Below are positions 1-12,307 of a DNA stretch of 64,000 bases, in pieces (the first letter of the stretch is position 1; each line of letters opens with the position of its first letter). The notes under the pieces were generated by a model. It was not told where the DNA came from. It did no database searches and saw only the letters and a list, made by a program, of their open reading frames with translations. Where the stretch lies: NCBI RefSeq assembly GCF_036417845.1, contig NC_089978.1, positions 139,742,288-139,806,287 on the forward strand, read 5' to 3'. The translations under genes were made by a program, and so were the position numbers. Origin of the DNA: Apteryx mantelli (Eukaryota > Chordata > Aves > Apterygiformes > Apterygidae).

Positions 1-1020
1 CAGACATTCAAGTACCAAGACTCTGGCAGTGTGTGTGAATGCAGAACTAGAATGTTGATAAGACTATTGATAATTGTCTAACTGATGAGACTAAATGAAT
101 AGCTTTGATTAATTCATCCTGAATTCTGAATGCTGTGCAATCTTTAAATTTAATACAGACAGCTGAATTTTACCCATGATTTAAGTGAGACTGGAACTGT
201 GGTATTTGGTCTTTGAGACAGCAAGCTTCTACTGTTGCTAGTTGCAGGGTGAGCTCTTCTACTTGACAACTGCTCTCCAAACCCATTGCTGAAGAGTACC
301 CTCCTTGTTTGCAGAGCGGAGGGGCTAGTGAAGTTTGCTGAGTATGCGCACATCTGGTGGAGCTACTCATCCAAATAACCAGGAGCCTTGGTTAATAACA
401 AACTGCTGCTGGAACTGGCTGAAGAGTAATTCCCCTCCTGCGTCATGGAAGAAGTTCATTTCATGCGATTCTTGCAAAACACTGCCACTGGCCCTTTGTT
501 AGAATTCTGACTCCTTTTAAAGTGGCTTTAAATCGTAGTGGTGGTTTGGACCTCATAGTCAGTTAAACACATAGGTGACACTTCTATTTCTGTTTATGGG
601 AGACACAACAGAGAAGTGACCATTAGTTCTTAGGGAGTTGGTGGAATGCTAGGGATTAAGTAATAGCTCCTAGAATAACAGGAGTGACAAATTTGAGGAA
701 AGAGCAAGTTACTCTTGTGGGCAACTTCAAAGTCTTTGGTAACAGATAATTAGTTTTAATTAACACTGATCAAAAAGGAGAGCTTCTCCTTGGAAAACAT
801 TACCCAGGCTTTCCAACGCTCCCAGGAGGAAGTGCTGACCCAGTGCAGTATGTACCGTTTCCTTATTTTTGCCCGTGTTTCAGATCTTCGCCTGAAACTT
901 GCCTGCATGATGGTTCCCACAACACAGAACGCTGGGGACTGGACAAATCTGCAGCGTGCATGTCTGCTGCTGTTGCGTGGAGCTAGAGTTGTGGTTAATG
1001 GCATGGTCTTTCTCTTCTAG
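1..1020 (+). other. CD9: CD9 intron (partial), upstream of first visible exon
   Basis: This stretch leads into the CD9 exon at 1021 and ends in a pyrimidine-rich acceptor (tctcttctag). No tetraspanin exon encoding the second transmembrane segment or the small extracellular loop is visible here, so the gene's first exons must lie left of the window. No repeat or other gene was recognised. Confidence 0.6.
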
Positions 1021-1095
1021 TTCTTTGTCTTCCTCTTTGTGATTTTTGCCCTTGAAATTGCTGCTGCCATCTGGGGATTTGCAAATAAGGAGAAG
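1021..1095 (+). CDS. CD9: CD9 exon: third transmembrane segment
   Basis: The exon has 25 codons, phase 0 at both ends, preceded by tctcttctag and followed by gtaggt. It encodes [20 protein letters not shown] and then a short charged stretch. This is the third membrane helix and the start of the large extracellular loop. Confidence 0.93.
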
Positions 1096-4000
1096 GTAGG
1101 TTGCTTTAATAAAAAAATAAAAAAATAAAAATAATTAAAAATCTTCTTCTCTCAGAGACATCCAAAATAGCTGAATGTCCTTCATTCAAAAGACTACATC
1201 TATTAGTTTGTCTGACCATTTCACTGTCTTAGCTTTTAAATACAAAGATTCTTCCCAAAGCTGCAGGTTTTAAACTGCAGTGCAGTTTTTTCTTTTACTC
1301 TGGGCTTTGCCTGCTTCTCATTAAAGTCAGCAGGACTGTGTGCCTACAGAAACTTAGCAGCTTGCTGAAAACTATTCCAGAACTAGTCAAATCTCTAATA
1401 TCCAGATAATTTGGGGGAGGAATAAGAAGACACATTCTAGCCAAATAATGCAAGAAATAAGCTGTCTCTAAGCATATGAAATGAGACTATAGCAGAGGGT
1501 AGGACCCAAGATGCTTTTGCATGCAGAGACCACCCCCAGGCAGTACCTGCCTGAGCTGTTAAGTGAAGCAGGCCATTGGATGAGGCTTTACTCTTTCTAG
1601 ATATGAGCTGGTTAATGCAGCTTCAGGTTGAATGTTTTCACATCTAAAATGCAGCTGATCTGTGCTATCTGCTCACAAGCTTAGGTACTTTTGAGGTTTA
1701 AGTCCACGTTTTCTACCCCTCAATTGCTAACACAGACACTTTCCAAATACATTTTTGTTGCCATGCATTTCCAAAAGGTTTTCACAATAAATGGGTTTTT
1801 TTGAGCAGTCAAGACAAGTCATCCTGTTTAAAAATAGGGTGCTACTTAATGATCAGGATCAGGGCTTGCTTTGCTTGTTGCCTATAACAGGGGAATATAG
1901 CTATTGCTGAGGTACCAAAATGAGTAGGAATTATTTTTGTGTAACCAGTGGGCAGACTTAGTTTTCTAACTCCTCCTAGAAGCTCTAAGCTGGGAAAGGA
2001 AATTCTGAAGTTTATCTGTTCAGGTTTGTCTTTTAAGGTGAGTATACCTGTTAGGCTCCCCTGTTCCAGATGAGAAGTGTTGTCCATGCTCTATTACCAC
2101 TCTCTTTTTCTCTGTGTCAAAGAATGGGTATTGTAGGTTGCAGCAGTTTTAATGACTCATCCCAAACAAGTTTTCCATAAGTAATATTGATCAAAGTAAA
2201 ATAATAATAGAAGCTAACTCTCTGCTATCTTGTAGGTTATTGAAGAGCTAAAAGAATTCTACATGGAAAGCTATGAAAAGAGGTCTCAAGTAGCTGCCAG
2301 GGAAACCCTGAAAGCATTTCAGTTAGCTGTAAGTATGTGGTTCTACTTGGTTCTTGAACTGGACAGTAATGCAATTTGTTCACGTTGTTCTCCATGACGC
2401 CCTGTCTCCTGTGCAAATCTAGAACCTTACTAACTAGAAGAAACCAAACTTAGGAACAAATTGCAGGGAAGACACCCTTTTATTTTTTTTTTCTTTTCTC
2501 TTCTCTACCCTGTTCTTCTCTTCTCTTCCCTTTTCTTTTTTTTCTTTTCTCTTCTCTACCCTGTTCTCCTCTTCTCTACCCTGTTCTCTCTTTGTACAGC
2601 ATTAGTGAACTCAGTATAGCTCTTTGTCCCTTTTGAACCTTTGAAATATATATTTTAAAAAAAAAGTGTCGTTTGGTTGTTTTTTTTTTTCCCCTCCTCC
2701 CCTAAAGGGAACTTAATAACAAGCTGAGAAACTCAAGTTCAGTGGCATTGATCTAGAGGCACTATGTGTGCATAGCTTTTGTAAGGAGTTCATTCATCTT
2801 TGCATTTATAAAGAACATAAGCTGTGACCCAAACTAGTGCATCTCTTCAGTGAGATCTAGCTCTTACTTTCAGAATCTTGTCCTTCAGTGCGATAAATGC
2901 TTTTTAAAATTGGTTCTGTAGCAGTCAAGTTGGTGGGACTTCTAAGCAAACTTGCATATGGTCTGTAGTCTGTTTCTCTCTCTCTTTTTGCCAAATACAA
3001 AGCAAAAATAGGGATTATTTGACTTGGTTCTGTTTTCTCTTGTAGCTGAACTGTTGTGGTATTACAGGAAGTCTTGAGCAGCAGTTCGTGGACACCTGTC
3101 CTAAGAAGACCTTGCTTGAGTCATTCACTATAAAGGTAAAGCATCATTTAATTCACTGAAAGCTCTGCCCAACATCCATATGTGGAAGAGTAGAGTGAGC
3201 AGCTTGCTCCTGAATGTACCCTCCCAGTCCGTGGAGAATTCCTCCATCGCATTACTTGGCAACCTGTCTGTACAATCAGCGCAGCAGTGGGGAATCCACA
3301 TGTTGTTACTGTGGATCAACAGGTAACCAGGGCACTGAATTTGCGCACAGAATGTGTAGTCCTTGTGTCATTAAATTGAGTGGAATAACAGATTTTCCTA
3401 AGGTCAAAACTTCACCTAAAATGCCAAAGAGTTCAGTTCTTACTGCTGTGCTCCCATCACCAATTGCCTTCCATAGTGCTATACCAGAGCCATCACCTCC
3501 TCCTTGGTTAGAGGGAGATTGAGCACACACGGGGCAGAATAGGTCTGAAGTTTTAGTGAGAAATCTCTCCTGCTGAAAGGGAGGGAGGTAAGGAAGGGGT
3601 GGCTGCTTCTTAGATGAGAAAGTGACTATGAAGCCAGTGCCCTGACTTTGATTCTCCTGATGAAATATTGTCATTAAAGTGCCTGTATGCCACAAATACA
3701 AGGGACACTATATAGTTCTTCACTGTCCTTTTCCTGTAGTTCTTGCTATGGTTTTCTGCCCTAACTGATGTTCCAAGAGAGGGTTTTTTGGTTTTGTGGG
3801 TTGTTCAGTGGTTTTCCCCTTCTCTTAAACCTGTTTTGGTGATATCTGTTTATTGGCTAGTTATGTGCTGTATTCAGTAACTTGCATAAAAATTAAAACT
3901 ACTACAATGTAGAGTTTCAGTTAACGATTTAAATTTCACATCCTTATTTGTGCTATTCCTCTCACTGTAGATGACTTTGTGCCTTTAAATATTACTTGAC

Positions 4001-6290
4001 CCAGTGAAAAATGTCGATCAGTATTCAGACTGTATCTTTAATCCTAACCGTACAATCTGTCTGCTGTCAGTTGGACTACATGAAAATAATTGAGTCAGCA
4101 TGCAGGTTTAGTTGTTTTTATTCTACTAAAGTGTGTGTTTTAACTTCTTTTGTTGACTTTATCTTGCAAAGTGTTTGGCCTAGTCCAAACTGTAGAAAAA
4201 AGCTAGGAAGGCTGTAAGATTAAAAGGACATCATGGTGTGACTGATCTATATGCTTTTGTAAGTAGTCATACTGTATTAATATTCTAGTTAAACTCATCC
4301 ATTCCCTGCTAATACATCCCCATAATCGCAGACTTGGTCTTTCCTTCTGGACTGGATAAGGAGTGAATAAAGAAAAAGGTGGGCTTGCAGCAGCTCATGG
4401 TGCTCCAATGCTGGGATAAGTAGGACAGGAGTTGGGATCAGACTTTGACCAGATACTAGGCTCTTAAAGACTTATATACTTCAGTATAAGTTCCTGGTTA
4501 TTTTCTTGGCAACTATACATCTCTGCTAGTGAAAGGGCTGCACCATTTTTCTTTAGTTTTAATAGTAATTCATTGCCCTGAGAACTTTAAACTGGCACCA
4601 CTATGAATCTGCACGCAGCCTAGCACTTAGGCATACAGCTTGATTAACTCCTCTATTTCCCATATACCATGTGTTCACTAGGTGTCCACAAAATTCCAAT
4701 AGCAGCTGGAAATGTCAAGAGCCTCCTCAAGCCTATTTGAGGAGGGCTGTGCAATGCAGCAGCTAAAACACTGACTGCCATTCATAACAGGGCAGTGTTG
4801 GTGCTACCACTGTTGGTCCTGAGTTACCTGGTAAGCTGTAGGTGTTGAGAAGGAATACTGATATAGCCAACGTGCATTTAAGAGGCTTAACTATTTAAAG
4901 AATAGATTTAAACTTACAGTAGAAATGAAGCTGGTAGATAACTTTCCTGTCTCTTTTTTAAAGATGTGAAAATAAAAGCCAGTTCAAAACAACTTTCAAA
5001 TGGGTGAGTCTCTTGTACAGGCAGACTTGGTCAAAGGCATATCATCAGATGGCAGACTTGAGCTCCAGCAAGCAAGCCGCAGCAAGCAAGCCCAAATACG
5101 TCTCTTGCATACATCTGAAATGCTAATGAGCAGTCTGTTTCTTTTCAGTCATGCCCTGAAGCCATTGATGATGTCTTTAATTCCAAATTGAATGTGATTG
5201 GGGCAGTTGGCCTTGGCATTGCCGTAATAATGGTGAGTTTGCAGACGATTTGGAGAGTAGCTGTATTGCCAAGGGTACTTATTGAAAGCGCAGGTCCATA
5301 TTAAACCCAGTGCCTGATGCTGCAATCCCACTCCGCTGGGGACAAGTACCAGCAGGATCAGGGTGTGTGCGGTGGGACCCGGAGGCAGCACAGAGGGTGG
5401 TGCGTCTTGTACCTCCCTGCTCTTGATTTGGATCAGGATTTGACTCCTTGTAATTTTAACAGTGGTTAAGTTGTATTGATAGTAGATATAGGGCTAAGAT
5501 CTACTGGTCATGTTACCAGCCCTCTTCTTAATCCCAGTATCTCTCAGGGATCCTTGCCTTTGTTTCTTACAACAATTAAAGACTGCTAGAAAAATTAAGT
5601 GTTGGCAAGAAAATTTCTGCTAGTTCATTGGCCCTTCTAGAGGGCAGATGGGGCTATAGTGTGACATCGATGCAAAGAAGCAAGGAAGAGCAAAGCTTTC
5701 TTGGAAGATTGAGTGGTGTCTAGCTGATCTGTTTTGGACCGCTGAGGGTGGAGAGGGTTGGTGAAAATGGCCTGTAAACTTTTGTTGTTGTTTTGGGAGG
5801 GTGGGGGGAGAACTGGGAAGATGAACTGCAGAATAAAATATTATATGGCCTTTGGGCCAGAAAGAGCAGTTACTTTCCCTCATGGTGGTGGGAGGATATG
5901 CTTTTGTCCTCCTCCTAATGAGTTTGCTCTCTTTACAGATATTCGGCATGATATTCAGCATGATTCTTTGCTGTGCTATCCGCAAAAACAGAGAAATGGT
6001 CTAAAGAGGGAGGAGGAAAAAAAAAGACCTCTGCACTATAAAATCTTTGTCATTAACTTTAGCATTCTCAAAGCATTTCTAAAAAGTTATATATTTGTTA
6101 CCGTTTTAATGCTTTATTTGGTACTGATGTAGGTTTGCTTTTTATGTTATAGGTTAAAATGATAAAGGTATTATCTGACTCAAGACAAATACTGTACATA
6201 AACTATCTGACTTTCTTGAAACTTATATAATTTGGATGTAATTTATGTTGGAGACAATTTGATACTTAATAAAGAGTAAGACGTATTGTA
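1021..6290 (+). CDS. CD9: CD9 antigen (tetraspanin), last five coding exons
   Basis: CD9 is a four-pass plasma-membrane tetraspanin that organises integrins, EWI proteins and other partners into microdomains, and acts in cell adhesion, exosomes and sperm-egg fusion. Five exons (1021-1095, 2236-2328, 3046-3135, 5149-5232, 5939-6004) join in phase to give 135 residues: the third membrane segment, the large extracellular loop with the CCG motif and two further cysteines, the fourth membrane segment, and a tail with a juxtamembrane CC pair ending REMV. That ending is characteristic of CD9 rather than CD81. All junctions are GT-AG. The N-terminal half is outside the window. Exon boundaries come directly from sequence; the gene name rests on recognising the family. 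Confidence 0.95.
2236..2328 (+). CDS. CD9: CD9 exon: first part of large extracellular loop
   Basis: The exon has 31 codons, phase 0, between a tcttgtag acceptor and a gtaagt donor. It starts [15 protein letters not shown] and ends [10 protein letters not shown]. It covers helices A and B of the large loop. From memory the human exon has 33 codons, so this copy is about two residues shorter in the variable middle. Confidence 0.93.
2478..2593 (+). repeat. Pyrimidine tract with internal tandem duplication
   Basis: This CD9 intron stretch is almost pure C/T. The unit tttcttttctcttctctacc recurs, with a shorter ctcttctctaccctgttct repeat after it. It looks like a simple-repeat expansion. It is not a splice acceptor, because the next exon is about 450 bases away. 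Confidence 0.75.
3046..3135 (+). CDS. CD9: CD9 exon: CCG motif and third loop cysteine
   Basis: The exon has 30 codons, phase 0, with acceptor ttctcttgtag and donor gtaaag. It begins LNCCGITG, which holds the tetraspanin CCG signature, and contains a further cysteine in VDTCPKK. These cysteines pair in disulphides that shape the large loop. Confidence 0.95.
5149..5232 (+). CDS. CD9: CD9 exon: last loop cysteine and start of fourth membrane segment
   Basis: The exon has 28 codons, phase 0, with acceptor tttcttttcag and donor gtgagt. It encodes [10 protein letters not shown] and then [14 protein letters not shown]. The SCP cysteine completes the four-cysteine set of the large loop, and the fourth helix begins here. 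Confidence 0.95.
5939..6004 (+). CDS. CD9: CD9 last coding exon with stop
   Basis: The exon has 21 codons plus TAA, preceded by ctctttacag. It encodes [19 protein letters not shown] and then MV: the end of the fourth helix, a membrane-proximal CC pair (palmitoylation sites in the family) and the CD9-type cytoplasmic tail. Confidence 0.96.
   Translation: MFGMIFSMILCCAIRKNREMV
6005..6290 (+). other. CD9: CD9 3' untranslated region
   Basis: AT-rich sequence after the CD9 stop codon, running to just past the first canonical polyadenylation signal. The exact cleavage point is inferred from the usual 10-30 base distance. Confidence 0.75.
6268..6273 (+). terminator. CD9: CD9 polyadenylation signal AATAAA
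   Basis: A canonical AATAAA hexamer lies 264 bases after the CD9 stop and is followed within about 20-35 bases by a T/G-rich stretch (gtattgtatgtttgtaggggg). Confidence 0.75.
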
Positions 6291-9200
6291 TGTTTGTAGG
6301 GGGAGGAAGTTTTACTATACTTGTTAACAGTCATCTGTGTATTTAATGTTTATTACCAAGTTGAACTTGCATAACACAGGTATGTGTTAAATCACCAGGG
6401 TACCGTAAAGCAGGGAAAAACTTGCACATCAGCACCATATTTGTAGGGAAGCATGGAGAGAAGGAGGGATGTGGGGGGGACACCCAAACATGGAAGAAGC
6501 TCTTTATGGCCTGCATGTTAGGGAAACTGTAAGTGGAGGTTAAGCTTCTAAGCCTTCCTCCTTTCTTCTGTGTCAGAACAAAAGCAGTTATTAATTATAT
6601 CCTTAATACTACTGCTGCACAATTTTTCTTTACCCTAATTTTCATATTGGGTGCCATAGCGGTGCCACTGAGGCAGTGGTCCATGGTGCACCCAGGCTGG
6701 GCTGGAGCCAGGCGGTATTTTTTGTATCAGGCTGTGTGCTGGCATCACTCAGTCCTCTGGCAGGTGACAGGGACTCAAGCTCTTGACAGTTCTCATAGGA
6801 TTTTTCTCAGTGGCTGGCTTTGTGCTTTGTTTCTCCAAAGCAAGCAGAGTCTCAAGGGCTAAAGCCCATGTGCCAAATCTCAAGTTTCCAAGTAGGAAAA
6901 AACAAAAGTTGTGCTAGAAATTACTGTGCAGTTCTGCAGTGGCTGCTGAGAGTAGCAACTAGAATCACAATTTTAGGCTGGTTCAAAAGCAGATAACCTT
7001 CAACTAAAAAATTAGCAAGTTTTCCAGCATTTGTACTTTGGTTCTTTTTGTCCAAAATATCTTTTGGTGGGGGGTTGCCTATGGTGCACTATACCTGCAT
7101 CCGGTGTTGCCCTGCTGTGGTACCTGGGTGATGCTCCTAGGAGCTTCTGGGCTTTGGCCTCTAGATACCATAAATATCTCTCAGTATTGCTTGTTTACTT
7201 GCACAGGTGCAGAAAACATGACTTGCACTTCTCTTGAAACCAGAGTAGCATTTACCATGAGAAATACCAGAATCTGGAAGGAATAGGCTTTGGCTCTAAC
7301 TCTGAACTAATGCCTGGATGTCTTGCTCACCTTTGTGTTAAGCTTCTTGCAAATTTTCTTTTTTGTTTGTCTAAGGATTTATGCAAATCATACAGCTGTC
7401 CTCTGTAATGGGTTGTGCTGTCGTATGTTAATAAGGCTTTTTCTTTGAAGAAGAAGAGGGGAGGGAAAAAAAAGGAAAAAAAAGTCCCTCACTTGATTTT
7501 TCTGAACCTAAGCGGGATTTACGACTCCAAAAAAGAGGTAGTCTAATTTTTCTCTTTGAATATGAGAGAGCCTGAAGGGAGAAACCTAATCTCATGTGGA
7601 AGTATAAGAAGCAGGGTGTCCTTGACCATCCCCTCAGCTCTTGCAGAACAGTGAGAGGCAGCATTTTGCTTTCAGGAGTGTAATACTAGGGCTGAAGCTG
7701 GACCTGGCACCCAGAAGAGCTGGAATGAATTGCTCGCAACCGTAATGAAAGTTTACTGCTGCCTTCAGCTGTCCTTGCCTTTTGCTCCATATAGGTACAC
7801 GTACGCAGGTCACCCATACCCAATGGTTGGCTTTATTCCAATAATAACAGTTGTCTAAGGAAGATGTAGTGGGCTATAACTAAGGTGATGAGACATCTCA
7901 GTCCTGGACAATTAGCATCATTACTCTGAGAACTGAGCCATAGGCTCAGCACCACAGCTGGTGGCATGGGTTTGGCTGACAGCAGCAGTGCAACTGAGCA
8001 GCGTCGGCTGCAGAGCTAGTGCCCAGAAACTCACAGACAAGTCAACTTAGGCTCTGCAAGACATAAATGTACACCTTCAACGTTGCCTTTTTTACAGAAG
8101 CTGAATCGGGGCTTCCCGTGGAGCAATCTCATTCACCTCACAACCCTGTTGTCTTAATCACAGTGTTTACTGTAATAATTAATGCCTCTGTGATGGTCCC
8201 CCCAAAAAGGGTCTTTAAGCACCACAGACTATTCTTGGCCCTTCTTTTTGAACAACCTGGTTGGTTGGTGTCTCATGAGTAATCAGTGGTTGGGTAAAAC
8301 TCCAATTATTTTACTACAGAGGAAAGGACTATTACTTGTTACTTTAATATTACTTTCAGTAAGCAAGAGGATGAAATAGAGCTGCAAAATCTGTGTGTGG
8401 TCCTTCTAAAATCTGCTAGATAACCTGGAATGAATACTTCTCAAAAATGAATACTGGTAATCTGAATTATGAGGTGGTTTATTTTTCCAATATTAGAAAA
8501 TCTGCCATAACTAAAGAATTTGGTTCTAAGCTATGATTTCCATATCTAAGTACAGCTACACTAAAAATCTGTGTTCATAGTACTGACTGTCCAAGCAGGG
8601 AAAGAATTCCCATCTTCTAATTAGGTCAGGATTATTTTGAACAACCTGGAGAGGAGCCTTCCTTTGAAGAATCTGGAGAAGAATAGAAGTTGTGAAGTAG
8701 TGTGTAAAGGCTTAGATGCACAAAAGGGAAGATTAGATTTTCTAGGAAATAATGGGGGAATTATACTGCTGAGGGGAAAATACTCCTGAACTTAGGATAG
8801 CTTCTGAGTGAGATTTTTCTATTTGCATGCTATGTCAGAAGCAACTAATGTTGATGGAAGGAAGGAATGAGCTTGAACAACCAATATGCCTGTGAGGGAA
8901 GTGAAAATTATATGAGTTAGGACAAAGCAAGAATTCCTGTTAGAAAAAAGTCTATTCTGCTGCTGAGGGGTCACCACAGAGGCAAACATTGATTCATAAG
9001 GCCTGTGGAAAAAAAGATCATGGAGGTGGAATACATTATTTATTGGGAGGAATAGGCAGGGCAAAGGAAAACGTACAGAAGTAAAATATTTTTTTGCCTT
9101 TCCTATGGCATCTCTGCTCCCTCATTAATAAATAAAAAGGCATGATTATGCCAAAACCTGTCTGGAATGTGAGGAACTGCTGCGAAAAGGAAAGGAGATT

Positions 9201-12200
9201 AAGCAATCTTTATTTCCAGAAGCAAATTGGTTTCTTCATTAGATATAGGTGCTACTGTTTGTTTGCATTGAATTTGTTTGGCATGGAGCTGTGTTGTGGT
9301 CAAATGTACTATATATTGCAAATCTATGGGAAGTGCTTCTGGATAGCAAAGAGCTGTGGGGTCATAGCAGTCCTGGTCCAGACATTTGCTTGGACTGAGG
9401 GACCAGAAGAGATAACAACTGATTTTAAATCCTTCATCAGGAACTAATGCGAAACACAGCCTGTAACATTGTCAAATGGTGATGTTATGCAAATGCTTCA
9501 CAAACTCTTGAAATGCATGCTGCAAAGGGGGTGAGGAGTAGCTGCTGGTTTTTGTTATTTGGATATGGGGAAGCATCAGTGAACTTCACACAACGTTTCT
9601 CTACGCAACTGCTCTATTGCAACTGTCAACAGTAGTAGTCGCTCCCTGCTATCAGGAAAACATGGGAGGATAAAGCCAAACCACTAAAAGGTGTGGCTAT
9701 TTATATGTTGTAAACTAACCAAGGAAAGCAGGGAAAAAGGATACCAAGTATTCAGAACATGAGAGTTTGCACCAGGAAACAGCACATCTCCTGTTGCAAG
9801 CCCAAGAAAACAAAACACGTGGCTAAGTGGCCTTTACAAAGTCCTGAGGAAGGCTGGATCCAGGCATCTGTGAGGAAATTATGCCAGAAGAAGCATTTTT
9901 AGGCTCCCTTTTAAAATCAGATCTAGCATACCTCAAAAACGGAGAGAATTTCAAGTTCTGTGGTCAGCAAAATCAGAAGAAGGCACACCAAAGAAGGGAG
10001 AGCCTGGTTTTCCAAATGGACAGGATCTATTGCTCGAAAATATGCTTTCTTATTTACAGCGGAGCTGGAAAAGACTTCTGTAGTCCAGCATGCTGTCACT
10101 GTAAAGGACTCCTCGCACACCAGCTATGTTATCAAGTACAAGAACTAATGATAGCAGATCCATGAGATGTGGAAATGGTGTGGGATGTGGGAAGAAGCTG
10201 ATGGTAGAGGAAAGAAAGGCACAAGCATAACAGATTAAAAAAAAATGAATCATGTCCTTTCAGACATTAAAAAAAATTTAAATCTGTCACATCACATTCT
10301 GACTGCATTTCAACAATTAATTGGCTTACTCCTAAAGGGTGTAGAGAAGATGTATCTGCAGAAGGGGACGACATGGTTATCTGCTGGGTGACTTGGAAAA
10401 GAGCTTTGAAAGGCATTGCTGCAGCAGCTACGAAAAACTGGATTTACTTTGGCAAGTTAACCCACTCAAAACCATGCTGTGCACCCTCCACCCATCAGGA
10501 CAAAAGAATATGAACAGTTTGCGGGCATTTCTTAAGAACTGGCTATTCATCTCCAGTATTTCAGAACTCGAGTTTTTCAGCTGAATCTATAGTTCAGCTG
10601 AGTGTTGCCAGAGATGGGCTAGGAGCCCTTTTTCTTTTTTCTTTTTTCTTTTTTTTTTGAAAAAAAAAAAGTGTTGGGGAATAAATCCCAATGACAAATG
10701 TGAGTCAGGTGCTATTTCCATGAGAGATGTGCTGGGGGAAAAACAAGATAAGGAGGTTGCAAAGAGAGTGGTGCAGGCTGAGCCCTGCCCTGTTGTCTTA
10801 CAACCCAAGAGCTTGCAAGTCTTTGCAGAGACAGAAGCCTTGAAAGCCTTCAGCTGTAGACCATGATACAAGCAGTGTAGCAGCTCCTTTCAAGGATGCC
10901 TTCTTCATCTGGTTTTCACTGTTTTTTGCACTTGGACAGCTGCTGGCAGGAGGCTGCTGGCAGGACAGCAGGAGAAGACTGGGATAGCCAGCAGTGGTGT
11001 GTGTGTGCGTACTGCACAGTGGTGCGAACAGCAAGATGGGCCAGGTGCTCTGCACCAGCAAAAACAGATGACTGAAGTCACCACTGTGGGATTGGTGTGC
11101 GCTGCATGCAGCTCCTGCAGAGATGCATACATGCAGGCACTAAGGTAGCACAGTGCAAGCTAGGTTGTGTTGGTTTTCTATGTTTAGAAGGGGGTTTCTG
11201 CCCATAGTCAATATATTATTATGATGATTACATAATGAGCCACCTCTTCAGTTTCTGCTGGTTGGCAGCTCTGAGAAAAATGACCTAATTTGAACTACCA
11301 GAGTCCCAGACCTTGAACCTTGTCAAAGGTCACTTTTAAATGAATCTAGCACATCCAGGCAGTTGCCAGACTTTGCTGGCAATGGTGAGAATAGATTAGT
11401 GAGATTTTCCACTGCTGGGGACAGGCTTCTACATGTGTGGCTGCTGCAAAATGAATCCACAAGGCAGCCATTCATGGCATTTTGAATGCTTCTCTTCTCT
11501 AACCGCCCATTTGAAGTTCAGTAGACATTCAGACCAAGGCTAAGAAGTGACCTTTTATGCCTCACTCCTAACATTGACATTTAATCGCAAACGTGCCACG
11601 CACTGGACTACTGCAGTTCTGCTGTTTTGTTCTACCAAAGAAATCTCTCCCTGTTAATCCTTGAAATGTCAACATTGATATGGCAGGTCCTGTTAGTTAA
11701 AACACAAGCTTGTCCTGCCCAGTTTTCTGAAGCTGCTGCTTCATCGCACTGTGCAAGGAGGGAGTATGGGCGAGGGGAGCCCAAGACAGCACACAGCACA
11801 ACAGGTTTTTCAGCTTCACGGGAGTGAAGCTTGGTGCAGGCTGACCCTTCAGGTTGCACACCTCACCACCTCTGCTCATGAAAAGCTGGGGGAATATTCA
11901 GCAGGCCCCTCCAAACCCACAGTCCTACCTAGTTGCTGCAAGGTTTGAGGGTTTTCTTAATCAAAAAAATCATTTTGATTTATTGCCTTGACATTTCCTA
12001 CTGCTGGGATTTATCTGTCCCTTTCATTTGGCTGTACTGGTGTGCCTGTTTTCTGTTGCATTCATCCTTGCAGAGAGATGCTGGGTGGCACAAATGTTCC
12101 CAGGAGGGAAACCGGCACCTCAAAATTCCAAATCACATCCCACCATCAGCAACACAACAGAGGATTAGGAGGGACTGGGAGGGCCAGTTGAGATCGAGTT

Positions 12201-12214
12201 GTGATTCATGACCT
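6291..12214. other. Intergenic, no gene recognised
   Basis: No open frame here shows a known domain or plausible exon chain. It holds only low-complexity patches, such as the purine-rich run near 7439-7482 and the T/A run near 10628-10670. Confidence 0.6.
10628..10670. repeat. Poly-T/C tract followed by poly-A
   Basis: A T-rich tract with scattered C residues is followed directly by ga and ten further A residues. The two halves could pair as a weak hairpin, but the run looks like simple low-complexity sequence. Confidence 0.6.
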
Positions 12215-12220
12215 AGTATC

Positions 12221-12246
12221 ACAGAATCACAGAATCACAGAATCAC
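12221..12246 (-). repeat. CR1 3'-terminal 8-bp tandem repeats
   Basis: Three tandem copies of the octamer (acagaatc on the plus strand) mark the 3' end of the CR1 insertion. CR1 elements end in such short repeats instead of a poly-A tail. Confidence 0.85.
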
Positions 12247-12307
12247 TGAGGTTGGAAGGGACCTCTGGAGATCATCTAGTCCAACCCCCCTGCTCAAGCA
12301 GGGTCAC

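Noticed and set aside
5758-6132. 124-codon frame overlapping the last CD9 exon
   Set aside because: It is out of phase with CD9 and runs into the 3' UTR; it is a shadow.
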